Source: Hyphomicrobiales bacterium
GTDB taxonomy: Bacteria; Pseudomonadota; Alphaproteobacteria; Rhizobiales; Xanthobacteraceae
Direction of reading: 5' to 3'
DNA: 64,000 nt
Assembly (NCBI GenBank): GCA_009377695.1
Contig: WHTP01000001.1
Span: 60,973-124,972, forward strand
Positions within the stretch are counted from its first letter, which is position 1; every line of letters starts with the position of its first letter. Position numbers and translations under genes: made by a program. Positions 16,350 to 25,097 of this stretch are shown here, in pieces. Below the pieces are notes generated by a model. That model was not told where the DNA came from and did no database searches. It saw only the letters and a program-made list of their open reading frames with translations.

Positions 16350-18014
16350 ATGCCCGAAACGACCCACATCCCCGTCCTCATCGTCGGCGCCGGCCCGGTC
16401 GGTCTCGCGCTCGCCGGCGATCTCGGCTGGCGCGGCGTCCGCTGCACGCTGATCGAGAAGACCGAGGGCCGTGTCGAGCATCCGAAGATGGATCTCATCG
16501 GCGTGCGCACGATGGAGTTCTGCCGTCGCTGGGGCATCGCTGATCGCGTGCGCGACGCGCCCTATCCCGGCGACTATCCGCAGGACTACGTCTGGCTGGA
16601 GTCGTTCACCGGCTATGAGTTCGGCCGCGAGACATTTCCCGGCCGCGCCTTCGAGCCGCTGCCGAAGGAGAGCCCGCAGAAGCGCGAGCGCGTGCCGCAG
16701 GACATGTTCGATCCCATCATCAAGCAATGGGCGACCGAGTTTCCGAGCGTCACGCTCCACCACAATACCGAGCTGATCGGCTTTGCGGACAAAGGCACGC
16801 ATGTCGCCGCGACCGTGCGCGACGTGACGACCGGCGAGACCCGCGAGATCACGGCCGATTATCTGATCGGCACCGACGGCGGCGCATCGTTCGTGCGCGA
16901 GACGCTCGGCATTGGCATGAGCGGACATCCCGCGCTCACCTACACCACCAATGTGATCTTCCGTTGCCCCGATCTGCCCGCCTTGCATGACAAGGGAAAA
17001 GGCTATCGCTTCATCTTCATCGGGCCGGAAGGCACCTGGCTCACGATCGTGGCGATCAATGGCGGCGACCGCTTCCGCATGTCGATCGTTGGCTCGCCGG
17101 AAAAGGTGACGCATTCGGAGGCCGATATCCACGCCGCGCTCTTGCGCGCGATGGGAAAGCCGTTCGACTACGAGATTCTATCCGTGCTGCGCTGGGTGCG
17201 GCGCGAGCTGGTGGCGGAGAGCTACGGTCGCGGCCGCGTCTATATCGCCGGCGATGCCGCGCATTTGACGTCGCCGACCGGCGCGCTCGGCATGAATACC
17301 GGCATGCAGGATGCGGTCGATCTCGGCTGGAAGCTCGACGCGGTGCTGAAGGGGTGGGGCGGGGCGAACCTGCTCGCGACTTATGAGATCGAGCGCAAGC
17401 CGGTGGCGGTGCGCAATATCAAGGCGTCGACCGACAATCTCGAGCGCATGCTGGCGCCGCGCACCACCCACAAGCCGACGCCTGTCATGTTCCAGCCCGG
17501 CCCGGCCGGCGATGCGGCGCGCAAGAAATATGGTGAGTGGTACACCGAGCTGATGCGGCACGAGTGGTTCATGAACGGCTATCACCTCGGCTATCGCTAC
17601 GACGACTCGCCGCTCGTGTGGCCCGACGGCACGCCGATGCCGCCGTTCGAAGGCCAAGCTTATTCCCAGATGGCGCGGCCGGGTGCGCGCGCGCCGCATG
17701 CCTGGATCGGCGAAGGGCGCTCGACGCTCGATCTCTACGGCAGGGGTTTTGTGCTGCTGCGGCTCGGCAGCGATGCCCACGCGGGCGACGGCATCGTGCG
17801 CGCTTTCGCTGCCGCCGGCATTCCGCTGCGGGTCGAAACGATTACGTCGCCGGAGGTGCGCAAGCTCCATGAGCGGGCGCTGGTGCTGGTGCGCCCGGAC
17901 GGCCATGTCGCCTGGCGCGCCGACCAGGAACCGGCAAATGCAACGGCGCTCGCGGATTGCGTGCGCGGGGCGGGACGTTTAAGTCAGACGCAAGCGGTTG
18001 AACGGGCGTCTTGA
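16350..18014 (+). CDS. FAD-dependent aromatic monooxygenase (PheA/TfdB family)
   Basis: This protein of about 554 residues starts at ATG 16350; an in-frame TTG at 16338 is less likely. It is a class A flavoprotein hydroxylase. The FAD Rossmann motif is VLIVGAGPVGLALAGDL, the middle DG-type motif is YLIGTDGGASFVRETLG, and the FAD ribityl site is GDAAHLTSPTGALGMNTGMQ. The C-terminal thioredoxin-like domain of phenol-hydroxylase relatives is present (about residues 460-554). It would use NAD(P)H and O2 to hydroxylate an aromatic acid or phenol. The next gene, 18 bases on, is a ring-cleavage-type bicupin, which supports a hydroxylation-then-cleavage pair. Confidence 0.9.
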   Translation: MPETTHIPVLIVGAGPVGLALAGDLGWRGVRCTLIEKTEGRVEHPKMDLIGVRTMEFCRRWGIADRVRDAPYPGDYPQDYVWLESFTGYEFGRETFPGRAFEPLPKESPQKRERVPQDMFDPIIKQWATEFPSVTLHHNTELIGFADKGTHVAATVRDVTTGETREITADYLIGTDGGASFVRETLGIGMSGHPALTYTTNVIFRCPDLPALHDKGKGYRFIFIGPEGTWLTIVAINGGDRFRMSIVGSPEKVTHSEADIHAALLRAMGKPFDYEILSVLRWVRRELVAESYGRGRVYIAGDAAHLTSPTGALGMNTGMQDAVDLGWKLDAVLKGWGGANLLATYEIERKPVAVRNIKASTDNLERMLAPRTTHKPTPVMFQPGPAGDAARKKYGEWYTELMRHEWFMNGYHLGYRYDDSPLVWPDGTPMPPFEGQAYSQMARPGARAPHAWIGEGRSTLDLYGRGFVLLRLGSDAHAGDGIVRAFAAAGIPLRVETITSPEVRKLHERALVLVRPDGHVAWRADQEPANATALADCVRGAGRLSQTQAVERAS

Positions 18015-18032
18015 TCAACAGGAGAAGCGGTC

Positions 18033-18953
18033 ATGCTGTTGACGATGAAACAGGACGAGTCCCCTTACTACACGCACCTGCGCGAGTTGAACCTGTCGCC
18101 TGGCTGGGCGCGGCCGGAGCCGTCGATGTGGCCTTCGCCGCAGCCGAAGTTCAGACCGGCGGTGTGGCGGTTCGCGGATGCCAAGAAGGCGCTCGATGCG
18201 TCGCACAACATGGTGCCGGCGGATCAGACCGAGCGCCGCAACCTGATCATGGTCAATCCGATCGAGGGCAACACCTACGCCACGACGCGTCATCTCGTCG
18301 CCGCCTATCAATGCGTGATGCCGGGCGACCGTGCGCGTACGCACCGCCATTCGGCGGCGGCGCTGCGGCTTGTGCTGCAAGGGAAAGAAGGCGTCTACAC
18401 CATCGTGAACGGCACCCGCATCGACATGTTGCCCGGCGAAGTGCTGCTCACGCCGGCTTTTTGCTGGCACGGGCACGCCAACGAGACCGGCGAGACCGGC
18501 TACTGGATCGACTTCCTCGATATTCCGTTCATCCAGCTCACCGAGGCGATGTTCTTCGAGCCGTATCCGCAGGGCGGCCTTGAGGCGATCACCAGCGAAG
18601 GCCCGACGCCGATGCGCATCCCGTCGCGTGAGGCGCTCGGCGGTGGCACGGATGCGAAGACGGTCGAGATCGCGAAAGGCATCATGCCAACCATCGCGCT
18701 CAATCTGATCCGGCAGCCGAAGGGCGGCCGCATCGAGACGCCGAAATCGACAGCGAACACGATCTACGCCGTGGTGTCGGGCAAGGCGCGCGTCACCGCC
18801 GAGGGATTCGACGAGACCGCGGGCGTCGGCGACGTGATCGCGATGCCGTGCTGGCACGCGCACACCATCGAGGCGCCGCAGGATACGGTGGTGTTCAAGG
18901 TGACCGACGAGCCGATCTTCGAGAAGCTCGGGCTGGCACGGACAGCGAATTGA
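18033..18953 (+). CDS. Bicupin dioxygenase, gentisate 1,2-dioxygenase-like
   Basis: This 306-residue protein starts at ATG 18033 after AGGAGAAGCGGTC. It has two cupin domains. The first carries the metal-binding His residues in ARTHRHSAAALRLVLQG and FCWHGHANE. The second runs from about residue 230 (NTIYAVVSGKARV) with PCWHAHTIEAPQ. This is the plan of gentisate 1,2-dioxygenase, 1-hydroxy-2-naphthoate dioxygenase and salicylate 1,2-dioxygenase, Fe(II) enzymes that open hydroxylated benzoate rings. It probably follows the upstream monooxygenase. The exact substrate is not set by the sequence alone. Confidence 0.85.
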   Translation: MLLTMKQDESPYYTHLRELNLSPGWARPEPSMWPSPQPKFRPAVWRFADAKKALDASHNMVPADQTERRNLIMVNPIEGNTYATTRHLVAAYQCVMPGDRARTHRHSAAALRLVLQGKEGVYTIVNGTRIDMLPGEVLLTPAFCWHGHANETGETGYWIDFLDIPFIQLTEAMFFEPYPQGGLEAITSEGPTPMRIPSREALGGGTDAKTVEIAKGIMPTIALNLIRQPKGGRIETPKSTANTIYAVVSGKARVTAEGFDETAGVGDVIAMPCWHAHTIEAPQDTVVFKVTDEPIFEKLGLARTAN

Positions 18954-18963
18954 ACCCGTGACC

Positions 18964-19103
18964 CGTCATCCTGAGGAGCGAGCCTCGAAGGATGTACGGC
19001 CCCGGCGTTGCAACAGCTGGGCCGCCGCCCTTCGAGGCTCGGCCCATAGCGCGTCGAAGACGCGCGTGAACGCGCTTATGGGCCGAGCACCTCAGGGTGA
19101 CGG
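18964..19103. repeat. Dispersed palindrome (GTCATCCTGAGGAGC type)
   Basis: The outer arms TCATCCTGAGGAGC and GAGCACCTCAGGGTGAC enclose inner arms GAGCCTCGAAGG and CCTTCGAGGCTC. It is related to the element at 4195-4293. It lies between the bicupin gene and the amidohydrolase gene and may weaken read-through. Confidence 0.7.
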
Positions 19104-19150
19104 AGATAAGTTTGAGTGTAATCGAGAAAACAATCGGGGAGTGAAACTCA

Positions 19151-20158
19151 GTGCGCACCATCGACGCGTTCAATCATTTTTTCCCGAAGCGCTACTACGA
19201 CGCGCTCTTGGATTCGCCGGCGGGCCAGAAAGACATCGGCAAGCGCGTGCGCGGCATTCCCGCGCTCTCCGACATCGACCTGAGGCTGAAGATCGTCGAG
19301 CAGTTTCCGGACTACACGCAGGTGCTCTCGCACGGGCTGCCGCCGATCGAGCGGTTGTTCGGCCCGGACAAGGCGGTCGAGATGGCGAAGGTCGCCAATG
19401 ATGGGTTGGCCGAAGTCGTCGCCAGGCATCCGAAGCATTTCGTCGGCTGGTCGGCGATGCTGCCGATGAACGTGCCGGACGCGGCGGCGAAGGAGGCCGA
19501 GCGCGTGCTCAAGAATGGCGCCAACGCCATTCAACTCGGCACCAATGCCAACGGCGAGCCGCTCGACGAAAAGAAATTCTGGCCGATCTACGAGATCATC
19601 GCCAAGTCGGGACGGCCGATCCTGCTGCATCCCGCGCGCACCCGCGAGATGCCGGACTATCCGACCGAGAAGGTATCAAAATACGAGATCTGCAGCGTGC
19701 TTGGCTGGCCCTACGAGACCGGCGTGACGCTTGCGCGCTTCGTGTTCTCGGGCATCATCGACCGCAATCCCGGCCTCACGATCGTCGCGCATCATCTCGG
19801 CGGCGTGATCCCGTATCTCGAAGGCCGCGTCGGCCACAGCTTCGACCAGCTCGGGGCGCGCACGTCGGACGAGGATTACGGCGCGGTGTTGCGAGGTCTC
19901 AAGAAGCGTCCCTACGACTACTTCAAGGATTTCTATGGCGATACCGCGGTCGAAGGTGCGAAGGCGGCGACGGTGTGCGGCATCGACTTCTTCACGCCCG
20001 AGCGCGTGGTGTTCGCGTCCGACTGTCCGTTCGACAAGGAGAAGGGTCCGGGCTACATCCGCGACACTATCAAGGTGCTCAACTCGCTCGGGCTCTCGAA
20101 CGCCGATATGGAAAAAATCTGCTTTCGCAATGCGCAGAAACTGTTCGGGATTGCTTAG
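19151..20158 (+). CDS. Amidohydrolase family protein (ACMSD-like fold)
   Basis: This 335-residue protein starts at GTG 19151 with a GGGGAG site. It belongs to amidohydrolase family 2 (PF04909), a TIM barrel shared by ACMS decarboxylase, gamma-resorcylate decarboxylase and LigJ. The usual N-terminal His-x-His is DAFNHFFP here, so the first ligand is Phe. The later ligands are present: ILLHPAR, IVAHHLGG and FASDCPFD. Such enzymes decarboxylate, hydrate or hydrolyse ring-derived acids in the cytoplasm. Its place after the monooxygenase and bicupin suggests a lower-pathway step. Confidence 0.85.
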   Translation: MRTIDAFNHFFPKRYYDALLDSPAGQKDIGKRVRGIPALSDIDLRLKIVEQFPDYTQVLSHGLPPIERLFGPDKAVEMAKVANDGLAEVVARHPKHFVGWSAMLPMNVPDAAAKEAERVLKNGANAIQLGTNANGEPLDEKKFWPIYEIIAKSGRPILLHPARTREMPDYPTEKVSKYEICSVLGWPYETGVTLARFVFSGIIDRNPGLTIVAHHLGGVIPYLEGRVGHSFDQLGARTSDEDYGAVLRGLKKRPYDYFKDFYGDTAVEGAKAATVCGIDFFTPERVVFASDCPFDKEKGPGYIRDTIKVLNSLGLSNADMEKICFRNAQKLFGIA

Positions 20159-20292
20159 TTGCATGCGGGCCAGCCCTTCGCGCGCGGCCGCCGCGAGATC
20201 AAGGCCGCAGCACGTCCTTCGCCCTCGTCGGATGAAAGCGGCGTGCGCAATTTTTTGTTGCTCCGCAGGGGTCGGTTCGGCAACGTGCTGAC

Positions 20293-20916
20293 ATGACCGA
20301 TTCGGCGGAGGCCCAGGCGCCGATTCTGGCCGCGGGCGGCATCGTTGTTCGAGCAGGCTCCAAGCCACGCGTCGCCATCGTGCGACTGCGGAGGGATAAG
20401 GCGTGGGTGCTGCCCAAGGGCAAGCTCAATCGCGGGGAGCGCGCGCTGGTTGCCGCTAAGCGCGAGGTGCTGGAGGAGACCGGACACGAGGTCTCGACCT
20501 ACGAGTTCCTCGGCTCGATGTCCTATCCCGTCGATGAAAGGATCAAGATCGTGCAGTTCTGGCACATGCGTGCCGTCGGCGGGCCGGTGCGTGAGCTGAC
20601 GCGTGACGTCAAGGCCGTGAAATGGCTGCCGTTGAAAAAAGCCATCGACACCCTTTCGCGCGCGCACGAGAAGGTTTTCCTGGCGAATGTGGGTCCCGTC
20701 GTCGTCAAGGCGGCGAAGCAGGCCGTTCGCAACAAGGTGGCGAAACCCCCTATCCGCAACAGCCGCAAGCGGCAGGCTCGCCGCACACCCGTCGTGCCTG
20801 CCCTCCATCTGATTTCCAGGAACGATGCGAAGACCGGCGGCAATTCGTTCGTTAGGGCGGTCGGGGGTTGGATCGAGCGAATCATGACACAGCCCTCGAT
20901 ACGCCGGATGGGGTGA
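20293..20916 (+). CDS. Nudix hydrolase with basic C-terminal tail
   Basis: This 207-residue protein has a perfect Nudix box: G at 44-45, then GERALVAAKREVLEETGHEV, fitting Gx5Ex7REUxEExGU. The fold covers about residues 10-140. The remaining 65 residues are rich in Arg and Lys (NSRKRQARRTPVV) and have no known domain; nucleic-acid contact is possible. Nudix enzymes hydrolyse nucleoside diphosphates linked to another group, such as diadenosine polyphosphates. It has no clear tie to the aromatic genes around it. Confidence 0.9.
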   Translation: MTDSAEAQAPILAAGGIVVRAGSKPRVAIVRLRRDKAWVLPKGKLNRGERALVAAKREVLEETGHEVSTYEFLGSMSYPVDERIKIVQFWHMRAVGGPVRELTRDVKAVKWLPLKKAIDTLSRAHEKVFLANVGPVVVKAAKQAVRNKVAKPPIRNSRKRQARRTPVVPALHLISRNDAKTGGNSFVRAVGGWIERIMTQPSIRRMG

Positions 20917-21047
20917 ACACGCGTTTCGATCGCGCGGGGATCGCAACCGCCGTCGATCAAGCGCTGCTGCAGTTCACTGAAGTGGCATCCGGCGAGGCGG
21001 CGTTTCCAAAGCCGGTCGATGCGGCATGATATTCTGGTCCGGTCCGA

Positions 21048-21788
21048 TCACTTGGCGAGATAGTCGTGCACCACCTCGCCGAGATTGAGCGTGAGGTCGG
21101 CGATCAGGTGGATGCCTGAGATCACCTCCAGCACCGGAAGGTCGGTCAGCGGCGCCAGCGCATGCGGATGCAATTCGAGCGCCGCCGGGCCTGACCATGC
21201 GCCCTTCAGGTCGATATCGCCGAGGCGATAGCGAACGAGCTCGCAAATGCGCGGCGAGCCATCGACATGCGGAATGATCTTCAGCAGGAAGCCGGGCTCG
21301 TTCATCGCATGCATGATGGCGTCGTGCGCCAATGGCTTGTGCTTGTAGCCCATGCTGCCAGTTGCGATCCGCGCCGGGCCGTAGTCAAGCGTTCCCAGCA
21401 AAGTGTCTCGCTCGACACGCAGCGTCGGGTAGGCAAGCTTCTTCGGAAATCCCCAAAGCTCGCGGCCGCCGGCGATCGGCGGATCGTCGTCAAGGAACAT
21501 GGCATGGACATAGCCGCCCATCTCGCCATCGAATCGTACGGGAATGAGTTGTCCTGACTCGGTGTAGTCGCCGAATCCCGTGCTGTCCGGCATGCGGATG
21601 AATTCGTACTTCACGATCGGGTCGCCGATCTCCAAGGGCTTCGGCACCACGAGCTTGAGCGCCGCGCGGTCGGTGCGGTAGGTGATGATCAAGTATTCGC
21701 GATCGACAAAGCGATATGGCCCGGGCGGATAGGACGGGCAGTTGAGCGGCATCGAGAACGCTTTGTTGCGAACGGCGTCGGCTTTCAT
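21048..21788 (-). CDS. Acetoacetate decarboxylase family protein (copy 1)
   Basis: This 246-residue protein matches the ADC family along its length: [18 protein letters not shown] near the start, [15 protein letters not shown] holding the Schiff-base Lys, and the C-terminal [13 protein letters not shown]. Classical ADC converts acetoacetate to acetone; relatives act as aldolase-dehydratases on other keto acids. It lies 23 bases downstream of a paralog on the same strand, so the two are one operon and may form a hetero-oligomer. Confidence 0.9.
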   Translation of the reverse strand: MKADAVRNKAFSMPLNCPSYPPGPYRFVDREYLIITYRTDRAALKLVVPKPLEIGDPIVKYEFIRMPDSTGFGDYTESGQLIPVRFDGEMGGYVHAMFLDDDPPIAGGRELWGFPKKLAYPTLRVERDTLLGTLDYGPARIATGSMGYKHKPLAHDAIMHAMNEPGFLLKIIPHVDGSPRICELVRYRLGDIDLKGAWSGPAALELHPHALAPLTDLPVLEVISGIHLIADLTLNLGEVVHDYLAK

Positions 21789-21811
21789 CGCCTTGGATCC
21801 TTGCGAAGACG

Positions 21812-22549
21812 TCAGGCGAGATAGTCGTGGACGACGTCGCCATGGGGGAGCGTGAAATCAGCAATCAAATGCGCGGCGGAAACAACTTCGAGCAGCGGCA
21901 AGTCGGTCAGCGGCGCGAGCGCGTGGGAATGCAGGTTGAGCGCGCAGGGACCGCTCCATGCGCCATGCAGGACGATGTCGCGGCGATAGGTGCGGACCAG
22001 TTCGCAGATCCGCGGTTTGCCGTCGACATGCGGAATGATCTTGAGCAGGAAACTCGGCTCGCTGATCATGCGCATTGCCGCGTCCTGCTCAAGCGCGCGG
22101 TACTTGTAGCCCATCGTTCCCTTGGCAACCTGGACCGGTCCGTAATCGAGTGTCCCGACCAGCGTGTCGTGTTCGACCGCGAGTTTCGGTTTGGCGAGCT
22201 TCTGCGGAAATCCCCAGAGCTCGCGCCCGCCGGAGATCGGCGCATAAGTGTCGAGATACATATTATGTGTGTAGGAGCCGGCCTCGCCATTGAGCTTGAC
22301 CGGAATGTGCTGGGCGGCGCCCGAGTAGCGGCCGAAGCCGGTTGAGCTCTCCATCCGCATGAACTCGCAGCGCACCAGCGGTTCGTCGAAGGCGAGCGGC
22401 TCAGGCACCGCCTCCTCAAGCGCCGCGCTTTCGGTGCGATAGGTGATGACCAGCAATTCCCGGTTGGTGTAGCGATAGGGCCCGCGCGCGAACGACGGGC
22501 TCGTCAGCGGCATGGCGAAGGCGGTCTTGGCGACGTCTGCGATTTCCAT
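21812..22549 (-). CDS. Acetoacetate decarboxylase family protein (copy 2)
   Basis: This 245-residue paralog of the downstream gene aligns from its first residues ([15 protein letters not shown] versus [15 protein letters not shown]), which fixes the start at 22549; the ATG at 22642 lies inside a repeat. The active Lys region reads [15 protein letters not shown]. Copies share most of the core, but several loop residues differ, suggesting different substrates or subunits. A B-A palindrome pair lies directly upstream, where the promoter should be. Confidence 0.9.
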   Translation of the reverse strand: MEIADVAKTAFAMPLTSPSFARGPYRYTNRELLVITYRTESAALEEAVPEPLAFDEPLVRCEFMRMESSTGFGRYSGAAQHIPVKLNGEAGSYTHNMYLDTYAPISGGRELWGFPQKLAKPKLAVEHDTLVGTLDYGPVQVAKGTMGYKYRALEQDAAMRMISEPSFLLKIIPHVDGKPRICELVRTYRRDIVLHGAWSGPCALNLHSHALAPLTDLPLLEVVSAAHLIADFTLPHGDVVHDYLA

Positions 22550-22641
22550 CGGTTTGCCCCGTGCAGGGGCAACGCCTAGCACCCTCGACACGAGAGATTT
22601 ATGACACGCCTGCCGGAAGGGGATGCTGGGAGCAGGGGACA

Positions 22642-22795
22642 CTCGTGTGGCGGCTCAGAAGTCCGCATCATTCTTGCGGCGAGTCCGACATGCGGACTTC
22701 TGAACCAAAGCCACACTCGATTCTTGTGTCTTTCGATTCCGAAGTTCGTATAAGAGGCCGCTGCGATATGACGAACTTCGGAATCGGGACACTAA
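22642..22795. repeat. CTAG-palindrome locus 3: B-A pair with altered ends
   Basis: Type B (22642-22719) is bounded on both sides by CTCG instead of CTAG. Type A (22723-22795) has CTTG on the left and CTAA on the right. The usual 13-base spacer is cut to 3 bases. The matching CTCG on both sides of B is the pattern expected of a target duplication. Confidence 0.88.
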
Positions 22796-22797
22796 AT

Positions 22798-23772
22798 TTA
22801 GTCGATCTTCACGCCTGCGAGCCGGATGATCTCAGCCCATTTTTTCGACTCGACCGCCACCATAGCGGCGAAGTCCTGCGGCGTTCCGCCGAGCGGCTCC
22901 GAGCTGAATTTTGTCAGCGCATCGCGGACCTGCGGAGATTTCAGGCCCTCGTTGACAGCGGTGTTGAGCCTCGCAATGATCGCGTCCGGCGTTCCGGCGG
23001 GCGCGACCAGTCCGTTCCAGGTGATCACCTGGAGATCGGGGAAGCCGCTCTCTGCCATGGTCGGCACATCGGGCAACAGGGCCATGCGCTGTTTGCCGAG
23101 CCCGATCAACGCTCTGATCTTGCCCTCGCGCAGCAGATGCGCCAGCGGCGCCGGCGAGTCGAAAATGATATCCATCTGTCCCGACAACAGGTCGGTGAAG
23201 GCTTGGTTCATCGTGCGATAGGGCACCGGTACGATATCAATGCCGGTGGCGCGCTTGAACGCCTCGCCGGCGAGATGCGGCGGTCCGGGCGGCGCGGCGA
23301 AATTCAGCTTTCCGGGATTGGCCTTCGCAAAGTCGACCAGTTCGTGCACGGTCTTGGCGCGGACCGATGGCCCGACGTTGAGATACATCGCCGAACGCGA
23401 GACCGCCGCGATGGGCCTGAAGCTCTTCACCGGATCGTAGCCGGCACTGGAGGTCATCGCTGGAGCGATCGCGAGCGACGTCGAGGAGCCAAACAGCAGC
23501 GTATAGCCGTCGGGAGCAGCATCAGCGGCGAACTTCGATCCGATGATCGTGCTGTTGCCCGGGCGGTTTTCGATGATCGTGGTGCCCACGGTCGCCTGCA
23601 GGTACTGCGCAATGACGCGCGCGACGGTATCGGGCTGGCCGCCGACGGCGAACGGCACGATGATCTTGATGACGCGGTCGGGATAGGTTTGCGCTGATGC
23701 GGCGTCGGCGGTCAGCACGACGACGACCAGCGCGGCGAATACGATGCGCAGCAAGCTTGCGAATTTCAGCAT
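22798..23772 (-). CDS. Tripartite tricarboxylate transporter substrate-binding protein (TctC/Bug family)
   Basis: This 324-residue protein starts at ATG 23772 after GGAGCCGGGTC; the longer frame to 24132 runs antisense through the next gene. The signal peptide (MLKFASLLRIVFAALVVVVL, cleavage near ASAQT) is followed by the Bug core: YPDRVIKIIVPFAVGGQPD, TIIENRPGNS and DGYTLLFGSSTS. It is an orphan periplasmic carboxylate receptor lying between the decarboxylase pair and the LigJ-like gene, and may capture a substrate of the aromatic cluster. Confidence 0.9.
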   Translation of the reverse strand: MLKFASLLRIVFAALVVVVLTADAASAQTYPDRVIKIIVPFAVGGQPDTVARVIAQYLQATVGTTIIENRPGNSTIIGSKFAADAAPDGYTLLFGSSTSLAIAPAMTSSAGYDPVKSFRPIAAVSRSAMYLNVGPSVRAKTVHELVDFAKANPGKLNFAAPPGPPHLAGEAFKRATGIDIVPVPYRTMNQAFTDLLSGQMDIIFDSPAPLAHLLREGKIRALIGLGKQRMALLPDVPTMAESGFPDLQVITWNGLVAPAGTPDAIIARLNTAVNEGLKSPQVRDALTKFSSEPLGGTPQDFAAMVAVESKKWAEIIRLAGVKID

Positions 23773-23898
23773 GACCCGGCTCCATGCGAGACACAAGCAA
23801 TCTGCAGGGTACGCATTTTTGTCGCTGCCGTCGATCACCTTGTTGGCGGTCGCGGTCCCGTCGTAGCCTGACCGGAACAAGAACGGGGAGGCCGCCTG

Positions 23899-24906
23899 AT
23901 GATCATCGACTGCCACGGTCACGTCAGCGCGCCGGCGCAGCTTTGGGCCTACAAGGCTGGCCTCTTGGCGGCGCGTGGTTCGCACGGCCGCGGCGGCGTC
24001 AAGGTCACCGATGACGAGATGCGTGCGGCGCTCAACGCCGCGGAGATTCATCCCAAGGGCCATCTCGGCGCACTCAGCGAGCATGGCACCGACGTCCAGC
24101 TCATCTCGCCGCGGCCGTTTCAACTCATGCACTCAGAGAAGCCGGCAAAGCTCGTGCACTGGTTCGCCGAGGAATGCCACAACATCATCTACCGACAGAC
24201 CGAGATGTTTCCCGGCAGATTCTTTGGGGTTGCGAGCCTTCCGCAAGCCGCGGGCGATCCGATCGAGCGCGCGCTGCCGGAGCTGGTGCGCTGCGCGAAC
24301 GAACTTGGCTTCGTCGGCTGTCTGCTCAATCCCGATCCTTATGAGAATTCCGGCGTCGAGCCGCCTGCGCTCGGCGAGCGCTACTGGTATCCCCTCTACG
24401 AGAAACTGTGTGAGCTCGACGTTCCCGCGCACATTCACACGGCGAGCTCGCGCTCCGAGCGCGCGAGCTATTCCGTGCACCTGATAAACGAGGGCACGAT
24501 CGCGATCCTGGGACTGCTCAATTCCGACGTGTTCAAGGATTTCCCGAATCTCAAGATCGTCGTCTCGCACGGCGGCGGTGCGATTCCCTATCAGCTCGGG
24601 CGATTCGATGCGCCGTCGCTACGCGCCCGCGGCGCAGGTCGGTTCCGCGACCGGCTCAAGCTCCTCTATTTCGACACCGTGCTCTACACTGAGCCGGCGC
24701 TCGAACTGTTGATCAAGACGGTCGGGCCGGATCGCTGCCTGTTCGGTTCGGAATGCCCCGGTGTCGGTTCCGCCGTCGATCCTGACACCGGACACACCAT
24801 GGATCACATCCGGCCGCATATCGAACAATTCGAGTGGCTGTCGCAGGCGGATCGCGACAAGATCTTCGCCGGCAACGCGCGCGAGGTATTCAAGCTCAAG
24901 GTGTGA
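23899..24906 (+). CDS. Amidohydrolase family protein, LigJ-like (4-oxalomesaconate hydratase type)
   Basis: This 335-residue protein opens MIIDCHGHVSAP with the metal His-x-His. It closely follows LigJ, the zinc 4-oxalomesaconate hydratase of the protocatechuate 4,5-cleavage pathway. Shared segments include CANELGFVGCLLNPDP, RYWYPLYEKLCELDVPA, IVVSHGGGAIPYQLGRF, CLFGSECPGVG and DPDTGHTMD. The next gene encodes a LigB-type ring-cleavage dioxygenase, which gives the expected order of steps: 4,5-cleavage, then oxidation, then hydration. The missing partners, a LigC-type dehydrogenase and a LigK-type aldolase, were not seen here. Confidence 0.85.
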   Translation: MIIDCHGHVSAPAQLWAYKAGLLAARGSHGRGGVKVTDDEMRAALNAAEIHPKGHLGALSEHGTDVQLISPRPFQLMHSEKPAKLVHWFAEECHNIIYRQTEMFPGRFFGVASLPQAAGDPIERALPELVRCANELGFVGCLLNPDPYENSGVEPPALGERYWYPLYEKLCELDVPAHIHTASSRSERASYSVHLINEGTIAILGLLNSDVFKDFPNLKIVVSHGGGAIPYQLGRFDAPSLRARGAGRFRDRLKLLYFDTVLYTEPALELLIKTVGPDRCLFGSECPGVGSAVDPDTGHTMDHIRPHIEQFEWLSQADRDKIFAGNAREVFKLKV

Positions 24907-24919
24907 GGCCAAAGAAAAA

Positions 24920-25085
24920 CTAGTGCCCCGATTCCGAAGTTCGCTCGATTGTGCGGCACCTTCTTTAGCGAACTTCGGAATCGAAGGGCACTAGCAACTT
25001 ATTGAATCTAGTGTGGCTTTGGTTCAGAAGTCCGCATGTCAGACTCGCCGCAAGAATGATGCGGACTTCTGAACCGCCACACTAG
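24920..25085. repeat. CTAG-palindrome locus 4: A-B pair
   Basis: Type A (24920-24994), a 13-base spacer, then type B (25008-25085). In this A copy the outer stem is TGCCC/GGGCA instead of TGTCC/GGACA, a paired change that keeps the stem. The last two bases of the final CTAG form part of the AGGAGG ribosome site of the next gene. Confidence 0.93.
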
Positions 25086-25097
25086 GAGGAAACAACA

